Shown here piece by piece: positions 11,201 through 22,240 of a DNA stretch of 64,000 nucleotides. The stretch comes from Spirodela intermedia (lineage: Eukaryota; Streptophyta; Magnoliopsida; Alismatales; Araceae). The translations under genes were made by a program, and so were the position numbers. The stretch covers positions 5,067,501 to 5,131,500 of the forward strand of contig LR746268.1 of assembly GCA_902729315.2 (NCBI GenBank), written 5' to 3'. The notes beneath the pieces are model-generated. The model did not search any database, had not been told where the DNA came from, and saw nothing but the letters and a program-made list of their open reading frames with translations. How positions within the stretch are numbered: position 1 is the first letter of the stretch; each line of letters begins with the position of its first letter.

Positions 11201-14200
11201 AGATCTCAACAGAAATGAAAAAAATGAACTTTGAATTGACTTGTGAGGTTGAATTTCCTTAAAAAAGCCTATATCTCTTGACTTTTAGGTTTTTCAACGA
11301 GTGATTGAGTCTGGTATAGTGATTGTTTCAGATGTCCTCTGGTAGGTTTTATGGTGACGAGAACTGGGAGCAGGGTGGACTCGAGAAAGATGCTTTTATG
11401 CAGACATTTCCTTTCAAGGTTAACATTTTGACAGTGAAAAGAAGGTAGGTTCCTTAGTTTTACAGATAACCTAAGAGGAATAAATAACCCACCAGAGAAA
11501 TTGACGGCCTTGTTAGAAAGCGGCTGCATCATGAGTGACGATTGGGTTGTGTGGCAATGGGATGTTGGTCCCATCAACATCTCTAGTGTCAGCAGGAACA
11601 CTTGTTTCCCTTTTTCTTGGATGGCACCTCACCCAGCGTCTCTATTGAAGGCCAAGTTTTTCTATGGAGGAATGGCTAACTTAAACCTTGCACATTTGAT
11701 TGGGAAGCTTACTTTTTCTTGGAATGTAGGGATACAAAGAGCACATGTAGAGGTGCTTATTTTGATCAAGGCATTCTTTTGATCAAGTATGGATCCAGTT
11801 ATAAAAAAGGCATCAAAACCAGGATTACATATTTTAATATAAAAATATAGATAGAAGAAAATAAAATTATTGATTTTGAATATGTTCTATGTCGGACAGA
11901 AATAATATTAATCATATGAGAGCTCATTTTTATGCACATTTGAAGGAGCTCATGTTTGTATGTATATGGATAATTCATTTTAAAGTATAACCATAGGTAT
12001 GTGGAAAGAATACAGATGAAAAGACATAGGATAAACTAGGCTCCACTTATATTCTCATTCAAGTTGTCTCCATTTTCTATATACTGAGGTGAGTGGATGA
12101 AGAGCCGTCTCCTGTATGGTGTCTGGTAGCTGTATAGACTTGGTAGGGTTCTGTTCATGGGTGTCATCTGTTTGGAGTCAAACTGGTGTTAAACATGGAA
12201 TTTTCTTACTGATCTGGTCAGAATAATGACAACGTCGTCCAAGGATCTCGACATGAAGATTTGAAATTTCATGAATTGGGGGGAAGATCAGGACGTTCAC
12301 TGAAGACTATAGGAACATGACGTTTGGTAATTTCATATTTATGCTGCAGAGGACTCGTTGCCTTTGGGGGGTAGTTAGTATGGTTGCATAGTAAGGTTTT
12401 GTCTGGATATCACTTCAGACTATTGGAAGAAGAAGATAAAGGGTCGAAGGAAGCATACGATAATTTTACAGTTTGTAGTTTCCTCTTTATATTGTAGAGG
12501 ACACATTGCCGCTTAGGGAAAGTTAGTTTGCTTCTATGGTTAGGCTTAGCTTGGATATCACTTCAGTCTGTGGGAAGATGAAGGTCGGGGCATGGACTAA
12601 AGCATACAGCAACCCCTCGGTTGGCAATTTAGTATTTATGTTGAGGAGGGTGCATAGTCCTTGGGGAAATTTAGTGTACATATACAGTTAAGTTCTCTTC
12701 TTCCTTTTGGGTATCACTTCTGACTGGGAGATGGTGAGAGTATACATTTGTATGTGGAGCCTTGAAGGTTTTACTGTGAGTTCTCTTACATGTTAAAATT
12801 TTAGTTGTTTCCAATGCGCTTTTCATGGTGTTCTTCTAACATGCTGTTTGGGGGTATATTTTCTGTAATGTAAAACCAGAACGGAGGATGCTAATTCTTT
12901 TAGAGATGTTTGGAGCACGTGGACAACAAAATTTTATGCTGGAGGAGAGTTATTTCTATTTCATGATCAATATTGAATTTTAGCACCATTTATTTTCATG
13001 ATGACCTATCATTCACTTTTTTCCCCTAGTAGGTAGCAGCAGGGGCATCTTCAACATTATTTATCATCATTTGTTATTTTATGTGCTTGATTTTTTTTTT
13101 ATGTGTGCCATGCCTTCTTAGACAATTATCTGTTCCAAGTAAAATGTGGCATTTATAATGTATATTTCTTTCTTTACTGATAGCTATCTCTTCTTTATGT
13201 TACTTAGGTCGAAAATACTCCTACTTTGAGTTGTTATTATGCTCATGGAGAGGAAAATCGTAATTTTCAGAGGCGTAGCTACTGGATGCTGGATCCGTAA
13301 GTCTTTTATCAACCCTGGTACTTGGACTTTAGTTATCAACCCTGTCTGTTGTTGCCTTTTTTTTTTTTAATCTGAGATGCATGATTCCTACGTTTTATTT
13401 GCTTTAGTTATTTCTTTTATTTCTAAAATATATTAAAAATTGTTAATTGAGTGTATATAGTTATAAGGTTTACATTTCATGCTTAAATGTGCTTTGACAT
13501 TAGGTCAAGTGGAATGATTGATGACAAGAGTACAATCAGAAATCAAAAAGTATTGGTGAATTTAATGCAACCTATGAAAACACTAAGATGGAATAGACCC
13601 ACTAATATAACCAATGTCTCCTGCAATATGATGAGAAGCTATTCCTCCTGGAACAATGATAGGATCTCAGGACAGTAACATGAAACAAAGAGGGATCGAC
13701 AGAGAATACTCGGAAATAAGAAGGGAAATAACTAAAAGAAATATAAACCTTATAACTTTATACACTCAAGTAACATTTTTTAATACATTTTGGATATCTG
13801 AATGAGGCTATGAATTATCTTAGCTTACTGCTTTGTATGAATAACGACTATATGTTTCAGAGCTGAGTTCTAAAATTACAATTGTATGAATAGTAGAATT
13901 GGGTGAAGTAGATCATCCATTGGAGGGTAAATGAAAACGTAAGATTATTTGCAATTGATGAAGCAAGGGAGAGTCATCTATAAAATATCAAGGGGCGAAT
14001 GCAGGTCTTCAATGGTCTGGCTCATCTCATCACGATTGTGACAGTCATGAGGCTCAGTGGAAATGGTTGAGATTGACTTGGATAACGTATACAAATAATT
14101 TTTTATGGCTCTCTAATGCGGTAAAACACTATTCAAAGACCTACAAAAGGCCCGTTTTCCTTGTCATCGGTATGCTTTCACTCTGTATAATCAATTCCTT

Positions 14201-17200
14201 CCTGACAGCTAACTTACTTTTCTTAGATGTGATAGCTTCCTGTGCATAGGAGGATGTGTAGAAGTGGCTCTTGTCTTTGATATGAGTATGTAGCAGTTTA
14301 CTGATTGTTCAGGATTGTGGGTATGCATGTCATTTTGTGTCCGATGTATGTCTGCTTCTTTAACTTAGTCCAATTATGTCTTTGTGATACTTCCTACCAA
14401 TCACATATGTTACTAGGCGAGATGTGTTTATTCTGTTCAATTTTTACTTGAATTGGTCAACAATACTTTCATTCGTCGTGCTTGTTTTTGGATTTCTCAC
14501 AGTATGTGGACTATGTTCAAAACACTGAAAATAATGTCGGCAGAATTAACGTGTATGACACAGGTATGCTGACCTTGACAATTGGTTGCAAAATATACTT
14601 TTTAACTTTAAAACTGAAACCCTGTTGTTGAAATCCGTGCACAGAATGATGGTGTAGAAATGTGTATAAGGATGGTACATGCATGCTAAATCCCTCCAAT
14701 CACTGATGAGAGCATTCTGATATAATTCTCACCTCGCTAACAGCTACTCATTGAAATGCAAACACTTGAAGAAAAAGCTGCATGCTCAGTTGTTACTTAA
14801 CTATATTCTTAATACGCGATATTAGTATTTATTGATTAGGAAGTATCTTATGTGGAGCTTATGCCACGATATATAGCTCTTAACAATTGGGACCTCCTCG
14901 ATAGAGGCAAATTACTCTTTTAGTATTGAAGTAAAACCTCAGTGCTTCAAGCATTCGTTTTCTGCTTCTAGGATGTAACATGCAATATGCTTCTGGAATA
15001 AAGATTTCTCCATTTATCTGGCGACTTTGTATTTATTTATTTTTCATTCATGTGCCTTGTGGATCTGACCTATTAATGGAGAAGCATGTATGATACAAAA
15101 AAAGAACTGTAGATAGCCCCTCAAAATTTCTGTAAAGAAAGAACTAAGCGCTCTCGGCTGAAAACTAGCACACATTTAGGAAAGATGCAATATAAAGCCT
15201 ACTTCAAGAAAATTCTGTGTGTTTCTGTTGGCGGAGGAGAGTGTGCAGTTATGCGGATGATTAAGATGGAATAGGAATTGATGTCGTGGCAAAACAGTCA
15301 GAAATTAATTAACCTAGAATTCAACCTAATCGATGAATGCCGCAACTTAGCAGAACGTAATTAGTCATGGCTGCATATGTCTCTGAAAACGTGAGACCAG
15401 AAGTAGCACAAATAAAAGGAGGAAGCTGCATTCCTGCCAACGCTGTTTAAGTTCTCATGACCATGGTTTTCTTGTATCATCTTTCTTGCTGATCAGAAAT
15501 AATTATTTAGAGGTTTTTTTTTTAAATCAAGATAATTTAAAACACAAAGGAGACACTTTTCTACATTCCAGAAATGTCATCCCCATGGGTTTGAGTGTCA
15601 CATGCTTCTCTTTTTGACCGGGATCAGGAAGCATTCTGTGTATTCATTCGTCAAAATATGCTGACTTCATCTGGTCTTCTCTCTTACTTATGTGATGAAA
15701 TGTGTCGATGCTGTTGTTCATTTAGACATTAAGGAGAAGCTGTCAAACAGAAAAACCATCTAAGGTTCAATTAATCAATTACACTATGATTGTATATTTT
15801 GTTTCACTTTTTTATCTGATGCACCTAAGAAGCCTTCAAAAAGAAAAGGATATGTTTCTATGGGGATTTGTGGTTGTACCAAGGTCAACTGTCTGCCAGA
15901 TTAGTGCTCTATTGCCTATTTACTTTTTGAGATTTTTTCGTTTGGACATGTTGATATCTGTTACCACCTGCTTGTCTTTTTGAAATCTGATTCGTAGGTG
16001 GCTTAACTGCTGTTTCTTGTAAGTAAACAAGAAACAGGTTCACACATGCCTTCTGCTAGGCTCTCATAACTCAGTTTAGTTTTCTTTGGCGGACCCCATT
16101 GTTAAGTGCAGTGCTCTTGTCTATGTGTTTATATGCATGTGTCTGGTTTCACAAAAAATTAACAATGTGCGTTTTTTGGCTAATATTTTTTGTTTCAGGG
16201 CTTATGAGCATATCGTTCTTGTTCATTATAGAGATGTTACTGAGGTTAGTAGCCACCATCATATCTACCTGCTGATAGCGAATTTTCTTCTTCATGTGAT
16301 TACAACTTTTCCTGTCTTCGGCTCCACTTCTAGTTCATGGCATTCTTTAGTTGTTGGAAAATTTTCCATTCCCCTTGTAATTCAGACGATAAATGTGCAA
16401 CGGATGCCTGCTCTTTTGGAAAAAAATAAAATCCTGTTGCAGCGCTGTTATCTAAGTCGATCCAGGGATCATCCGACCCAGATGTCCTCAAGCTGATTTT
16501 TATGTATTTCAGGAAAGATGTCCTGGATCATCCTGCAGCTTATCCGAAAATGTTTCTTTGACCTCCAGTCAGAGCAGTAGTCCCGCAAATGAAAGTCAGG
16601 GAGGTAATGATTTGTCTTCATACAGTCCTGCTTATGTGAGCAAGCGACTTGTGAGGCGAATTTTCGATATAATATACCTGACTAGGGTGGAAATGATGGA
16701 TCAGGAAATTGTGGTCTGCCTTCACAGGCACAGATGGATGAAGCACTGAGAAATGTAGAGCGGGATTTATTGTCCGATGATGATAATGGTTATCAGATAT
16801 CTGATGAGCAAATATTTCATCTACACCAGACACTAGATAACCTGGAAAATCAGATTAATCATGGAAGAAGGAGCCCTACACAGGATATGTTTGGAGAGTC
16901 AGAATATGTGGAATATAGTTCTGACATCAGTAGAGATATCGGATGGGAAGATAACACTGCTACATGTATGTCACCCAAAACTTCAAGTTCACTTTTACAT
17001 ATTTCTAGCTACAATGAGTTCAGGTTCTGGTAATTTTTATTTTTTCCTATATTGTTTAGAATTATATCTATGTAACACCGGGACTTGTCTTTGTGCTATT
17101 TACAATCTCAGAAAAGGATCATATAATGTCTCTACCTTAGATATTCGTGGATCATCTTTATAGATGGAGTCCAGAACGTGATCTCTATGCTATGCATTTG

Positions 17201-20200
17201 CAGTTCCTTTATGTATGTTTGGTATATATACTGGGTAAAAAGAGAATCATCTAATTAGCTTACGTGCCCAGATTAAATGTCCTGATCCATCAGTTGCATT
17301 TGAAAACAATGGCAACGGGTATTGTGTTATCTAATATCTCGTTTATCCATAGACAGTCAACCATTCTTTATTCATCTATTAGGACATTCTTCTCATCCAA
17401 TAAGATACTCTCTTGAACACTTAATCGATTCAGATGTTGTTCATTTTTCTATAGGTGACAATCTTAAACAGGAAGACCAGTTATCAAGTTCACAGCGTAC
17501 CGTTGAAGGGGAAGTCCTCCCCATATTGAAAGATCCGCGGATGCATACAACATCCACTACCACAAGTGGGGATAACACACTTCCTGATATTAAAACAAAT
17601 TCAGCTGAAGACGAACTTGCTGCTACGGATACAGAAGTCTATCAAAATGTGAGTAGATAATAGCGACCAATGTCCTCAGTTCTCTCTTTTTATAAGCATG
17701 CCTTCGTAATATTGCCTGAGAATTTTTGTTTTTAAATCCTGATGGTCTAAAACTGATTTAATGTTTTTAATGTGAATAAATTAGCTATCTATGTGGTATT
17801 TCATACGCAAATTTCTGATTTCGTGTGTGCCTATTGGTAAGTTCAACATCATATTTCTTCGTGTTCCATTCCAGAAGTGAGTTTTATGGAAGATAGCCTT
17901 TCTTTTTGTGGAACTGGGCATGATTTATGGGTCAAATGAAATATTCGTAACATAAAAATAATTTTCAGGGTATAAGGCTACCTTCTTCAGATATGAGGAA
18001 TATGCATTTCACTTCATCTATGAAAATTGTCAGCAGATTGATTATGGAAGACACATTGAAAACTCTGAAACTACCAAAGAATCTTATAATTGCATTGAAT
18101 CATTAATGTCGGCTAAAAATTTTCAGGAACCTGATGACGGCAACTCCATGGTGCGCAGCAACGATACCATTGAGTGGAAGGATAGCATGCAATTACCAGT
18201 TGAGAATACAGCGTTTCACCCTATCATTTCGCCGGATCTATTTGATGGGAGTGATTATATGATACCTCCTGTAGAAGATTCAATCTTGACCTTAGCTCGG
18301 AAACAGCTCTTTAGCATCCGTGAAGTTTCACCTGAATGGGCATTTTCCTATGAAAATACAAAGGTATACTCATCAGTCAATACCTTGGATTATGGATCTT
18401 TCAATTGTGTTTACAAAAAAAATTGCATCCTTGGGTACTCATGCAGGTTATTATTACGGGAGATTTTCTTTGCAATGATTTGGAAGTTGACTGGAAGGTC
18501 ATGTTTGGCGAAGTTCAAGTCCCAGCAGAAATCATCCAGAAAGGTGTGATTCGTTGCCAAGCTCCTGCACATGATCCAGGTAGGGTCAGCTTGTGTTTAA
18601 CTTCTGGCAACAGGGAATCTTGTAGTGAAGTAAGAGAATTTGATTATCGTGCGAAGCCTGAAACTTCTGGTTCAGAGCGAAATGTGCAAAACGCCTCTGC
18701 AAGCAGGAACACGGAGGTGCTTTTATTACTTGCCAGATTCACACAGACTCTATTATGCGAATATGGTGCCGACTTGCCTCAAAAAGAAGATGGTTTGCCA
18801 CAAAATGATTTCTCAGGGAAACTGAGATCAACTAATGACCAATGGGATAAGATTATTGCGTCACTTGTGGACAGTAATGACAATGCATCAGGTGTTGTAA
18901 ATTGGCTTTTGCAAGAACTTCTAAAGGACAAGTTGATGCAGAGATTACTGACCACAAGTAAGACTGGTGCAATGGCAGACTGTTCTTTGTCTAGGCAGGA
19001 GCAGAGTATCATACATATGATTTCTGGTTTGGGCTTCTTATGGGCCTTAAATCCCATACTCGAAGCAGGTGTTGGTGTGAATTTCCGTGATTCAAAGGGA
19101 TGGACTGCTCTCCATTGGGCTGCACATTTTGGAAGGTAATGGTGTCTCATTCTGTTCTGACATCCGTGGACCAAGCATTGTACCTCTGTCAGTTTATTAG
19201 AGTATTCGTCAGAAAGTCAAGGCACTCAGTAGAGAGCCTCTTTCAGAGTTGTCAAGATGTGAGATTAATGTAAGGCTTACATGCCTCACCTTGTGCAACC
19301 ACCAGGCATCTTCAGGACATCCTACGTGCCTAGACATTCTTAGATTTCTTTTAACATTCCCTAATTTGAGTAGCCCTCCTGTAAGTTAGAGTTCATCATA
19401 ATGGTATGAAAAAATGAATTAAATTAGATAAATTTTGATTAAAAAACATTTTTTAAAACAAATAATTTCACTTCTAAAAAAATGGCATGTGGTTGCATGA
19501 CAATGCAGGGAGGAAATGGTTTCTGCACTCTTAACTTCTGGTGCATCAGCTGGAGCAGTAACAGATCCAACCGTACAAGACCCTGTTGGGAAGACCCCGG
19601 CTTCTATTGCGGCCGCCAATGGCTACAAAGGTCTTGCAGGATATCTTTCTGAAGTTGCTCTGAATGACCACCTTTCTTCTCTGACACTGGAAGAAAGTGA
19701 AATCTCCAAAGGATGTGCAGAGTTGGAGGCAGAAAGAGCTGTGGAGGGCGTATCCGGTGGGAATATATGTGTACTTGCCGGCGCAATAGAGGATCAGATT
19801 TCACTCGAATATTCATTGGCAGCGGTCCGGAGAGCTACTCAAGCTGCAGCACGTATACAGTCTGCTTTTCGGGTCCATTCTTTTAGAAAGAAACAAGAGA
19901 AAGCTGCGCAAGCTCGTGATGAATGTTCTTTGACTCCGCAAGAAATCTATGAGCTTTCATCTGCATCCAAGGCTACCCACAGGCATCATGATCTGAAGTT
20001 TTTCACAGCTGTTCTTTGTATTCAGAAAAAATATCGTGGCTGGAGAGGACGCAAGAACTTCCTCAAGTTACGCCAGCATGTAGTGAGAATACAGGTACTT
20101 GAACTTCCCCTTGTTTTTTTTTTTTTTAAAATGTCTTTGGATCGTGCTAATTAGACTTCATTTACTGTCAGAATAATGGAAAATATTTATCTCATGGCAG

Positions 20201-21610
20201 CTATGCGTACACTTCAAGGATTAAAGTAGAACACACACTCAGAAGTGTTTTTTTTTTTTTTTTCATGCAAATACACAGCTTTATATAAGGCATAGAGAAA
20301 CTCCCAATCCATACATACCCCATACTTTGGGTAAATATTTATCCTCCATGCTATATTGCTGATTGTTAAAAGGGGATTTTCTTAAGTTGCTGATGGTTGA
20401 CAATATATAACCATTAATGGAAGGAAACAGTGTGCAAGCATGACATTCTGAGAATCATCTCTGACTAGTATTCTCGTGCCCATCCCCCTAGAAAAATCGA
20501 CAATGTAAATCAGATGAGCTGCGAAGGAACAAGATCTTTAAACCAGAACAGTAAACATGACGTCCGAAGAGGTTTGACTTATGAAACTAATGCATCTCGC
20601 GTGACTCTTCAATGAATTCTTCATTGGGTTTGACCTTGAAACTAGGTGACAGCTAGATGTATTGTTCTGTGCGCTTTTAAAAATGTGGAGAGTACCCAGA
20701 GGATCGGGTCTGGTGCTGGATAAATTTCCTTCTTGAGAGGACGCAGTGGATGCATACCATTCATAAATAACAGAAGAGGTATGCATTTACTTTGAATCAT
20801 TTTCTCTTTCGAACAGATTCGGCGGCAAGAAATAACCCACATGAGTGGAATTTGCATTTTTATGTAGAACTTAGAAAAAGAAAAACATATCTGTTTATGC
20901 AGGCATAATATATGATCTAGATGGTTTTAATATATGAACTAGGATACTTGCTTGCTTGCATGCTCTACTGGGTCAACAGCCCAGTTTAGCATCGGATTGC
21001 AGCCTTCTTGAGTAAATGCTATTTCTCCACGGTTCTTTATTACCTTTTCCAGAGAGCTCAATTGACCAGCATGGGGTCAACTTATGAGCGACTTGGCATG
21101 ATTTTGCACGCACACCCTCCCCGTTCGGAACTCCCTACAGCAGAACTACTCGGAAATCTTCATTCTCGTTTCTATCAGTTTATTTATTAATTTTTGCGTG
21201 GTTCCAATTTACTCTTCGGAGGAAGGATGAGCCCCGAGGTTGAGTTGCTCTCCTGATTTCTGCATCACATTCTCTCCGAGCAGGCTCACGTGAGAGGCCA
21301 CCAAGCCAGAAAAAAGTACAAGGAATTCCTCTGGACCGTGGGTGTCTTCGAGAAGGCCGTGCTCCGATGGCGCAGGGGAGGAAGGGGGCTGCGAGGATTC
21401 AAGGTCGACTCAGAGCCCATCGATGAAGAAGATGACGAGGACATCTTGAAGGTCTTCCGCAAGGAGAAAGTCAACGTCGCCCTCGACTTGGCTGTCAGGA
21501 GAGTGCTTTCGATGGTGGCATCTCCTACGGCCAGGCAACAGTATCGCCGGATGGTTGAAAGCTTCTGGCTGTCAAAGGTAGAGACTTACCTAACTACTTA
21601 CTCTTTTTAG
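5201..21610 (+). CDS. CAMTA4: Calmodulin-binding transcription activator, CAMTA4-type
   Basis: Twelve exons give about 990 aa: 5201-5210, 5786-5911, 6017-6132, 13208-13296, 16199-16244, 16513-16635, 16686-16965, 17455-17648, 17977-18363, 18447-19135, 19509-20094 and 21284-21610. The start is [21 protein letters not shown], which matches the CAMTA4 branch. Domains in order: CG-1 DNA-binding domain (about residues 5-130, with [34 protein letters not shown] and [10 protein letters not shown]), an acidic variable region, a TIG/IPT fold (about 440-535), ankyrin repeats (about 650-745, [13 protein letters not shown]), IQ motifs (near 800, 860 and 885) and a basic calmodulin-binding helix ([14 protein letters not shown]). 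CAMTA proteins are nuclear regulators that read calcium signals and bind CGCG-type promoter elements. Uncertain points are the acceptor at 17977 and whether the last exon ends at 21610 or is spliced further on. A 7 kb intron splits the CG-1 coding region. Confidence 0.9.
6730..6948 (-). repeat. Probable 3' LTR of the antisense Copia element
   Basis: On the minus strand it starts TGTTGCCGGGATG just after the polypurine tract. It contains a TATAAATA box and an AATAAA-like polyadenylation signal about 60-80 bases further on, as expected of a short Copia LTR. The outer edge is uncertain because no second copy was found for comparison. Confidence 0.55.
6730..11250 (-). mobile_element. Decayed Ty1/Copia LTR retrotransposon, antisense in the CAMTA intron
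   Basis: Read on the minus strand the domain order is Copia: gag with a worn zinc knuckle (10279-10863), integrase core (9378-9662 with [11 protein letters not shown] and [11 protein letters not shown]; 9097-9291 with [18 protein letters not shown]), reverse transcriptase fragments (about 7440-8600) and RNase H (6956-7192, [11 protein letters not shown] and [10 protein letters not shown]). Integrase before RT separates Copia from Gypsy. Stops and frameshifts break every frame, so it cannot encode a working polyprotein. A purine tract (GAGGGGGAG on the minus strand, next to 6948) marks the inner edge of the 3' LTR, which runs left to roughly 6730. I found no matching 5' LTR to the right of gag, so that end appears lost. 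Confidence 0.85.
12281..12735. repeat. Diverged tandem repeat, about 150-bp unit, three copies
   Basis: The motif GGATATCACTTCAG recurs at about 12404 and 12552, and as GGGTATCACTTCTG at about 12708. Each unit also has an upstream GAAG(A/G)..AAG..AGCATA(C) block, a central TTTATRTTG..GAGG block and a TTGGGGRAARTTAGT-like block in the same order. Spacings are about 148 and 156 bp. The first copy is the most worn at its left edge. No coding frame is shared between copies. Confidence 0.6.
13297..16198 (+). other. 2.9 kb AT-rich CAMTA intron
   Basis: This intron lies between the exons ending SYWMLD and beginning [14 protein letters not shown] see no element, RNA gene or coding remnant; short frames on both strands lack recognisable content. 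Confidence 0.6.
20095..21283 (+). other. 1.2 kb last CAMTA intron
   Basis: It separates two IQ-motif exons, splitting the motif [15 protein letters not shown]. Two poly-T runs (about 20116 and 20247) are the only notable content. Donor and acceptor fit GT-AG and phase 0. Confidence 0.7.
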
Positions 21611-21858
21611 ATGACCACCCGTGTCGATCAACACTCGGGGCCATCTCAAAGGAGGCAAGCCCCACGGCCCAGACCTCACCCTCTTCCAGTTTCGACGATT
21701 TCAGGTAGTCCAAGAAGGTGGGGCCAGGCCCACGTCAGATCTTCACAGCGACACCACCTATTTATTCCCAGATGGCTCAGAATGATCCCAAAAAGCTCCT
21801 CTCCCCTTTGTGGGTCGTCAAAGATTCTCCAAAAGTTGTATATAAGTAATGCCAAATA

Positions 21859-21919
<61 letters not shown>

Positions 21920-21970
21920 AATGATGATGGTGATAATTATTATTATTATGATTATTACTATTATTCTTAT
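21611..21970. repeat. CAMTA 3' flank with CT and ATT microsatellites
   Basis: An uninterrupted CT tract runs from about 21861 to 21917. It is followed by an imperfect ATT/GATTATT tract (about 21934-21970), in which the downstream retrotransposon is inserted. The CT tract lies about 250 bp after the CAMTA stop and may be in its 3' UTR. Frames called across it are low-complexity artefacts. Confidence 0.8.
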
Positions 21971-22240
21971 TGTCATACAAGTTAGGATCTTATTATTATA
22001 GTGTCTCTCTTCTATTTAGACCCTTAAGTGAGTCAGTTATGGACTACTTAATGGGCCCTCCCTTTATTTCTTCAAAATAGGAGGGCTTTGCCCACTATAG
22101 ATGTAATTGGTACTTAAATCAGTGTAGACGTTAATTGAAGATGACTTTTTGAGAAAGTACTCTAATAGGATTTTCTAGGCAGATTTAGTAAGAAGGGAGG
22201 ATGAAGACCTGATCGAGAAGATCAAGGTCCTAGTTTGACA
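21971..22240 (+). repeat. 5' LTR of the Copia element
   Basis: It starts TGTCATACAAGTTAGG and ends TAGTTTGACA, so it has TG...CA termini. It aligns along its full 270 bp with 26517-26786. The copy differs at many single positions from its partner, showing an old insertion. Confidence 0.88.

Larger units (their letters stand above)
6133..13207 (+). other. 7.1 kb CAMTA intron carrying a retrotransposon and a tandem repeat
   Basis: The intron separates two CG-1 exons (ending HEQLK, then [14 protein letters not shown]). It holds a decayed Copia element on the minus strand (about 6730-11250), unassigned sequence (11250-12280) and a three-copy tandem repeat (12281-12735). Outside these it is AT-rich and featureless. 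The flanking exon phases still match, so the gene appears intact if the intron is spliced. Confidence 0.75.

Noticed and set aside
21611-21985. Frames across the CT tract after CAMTA
   Set aside because: Ser-Leu repeats on one strand and Glu-Arg repeats on the other come purely from the microsatellite.
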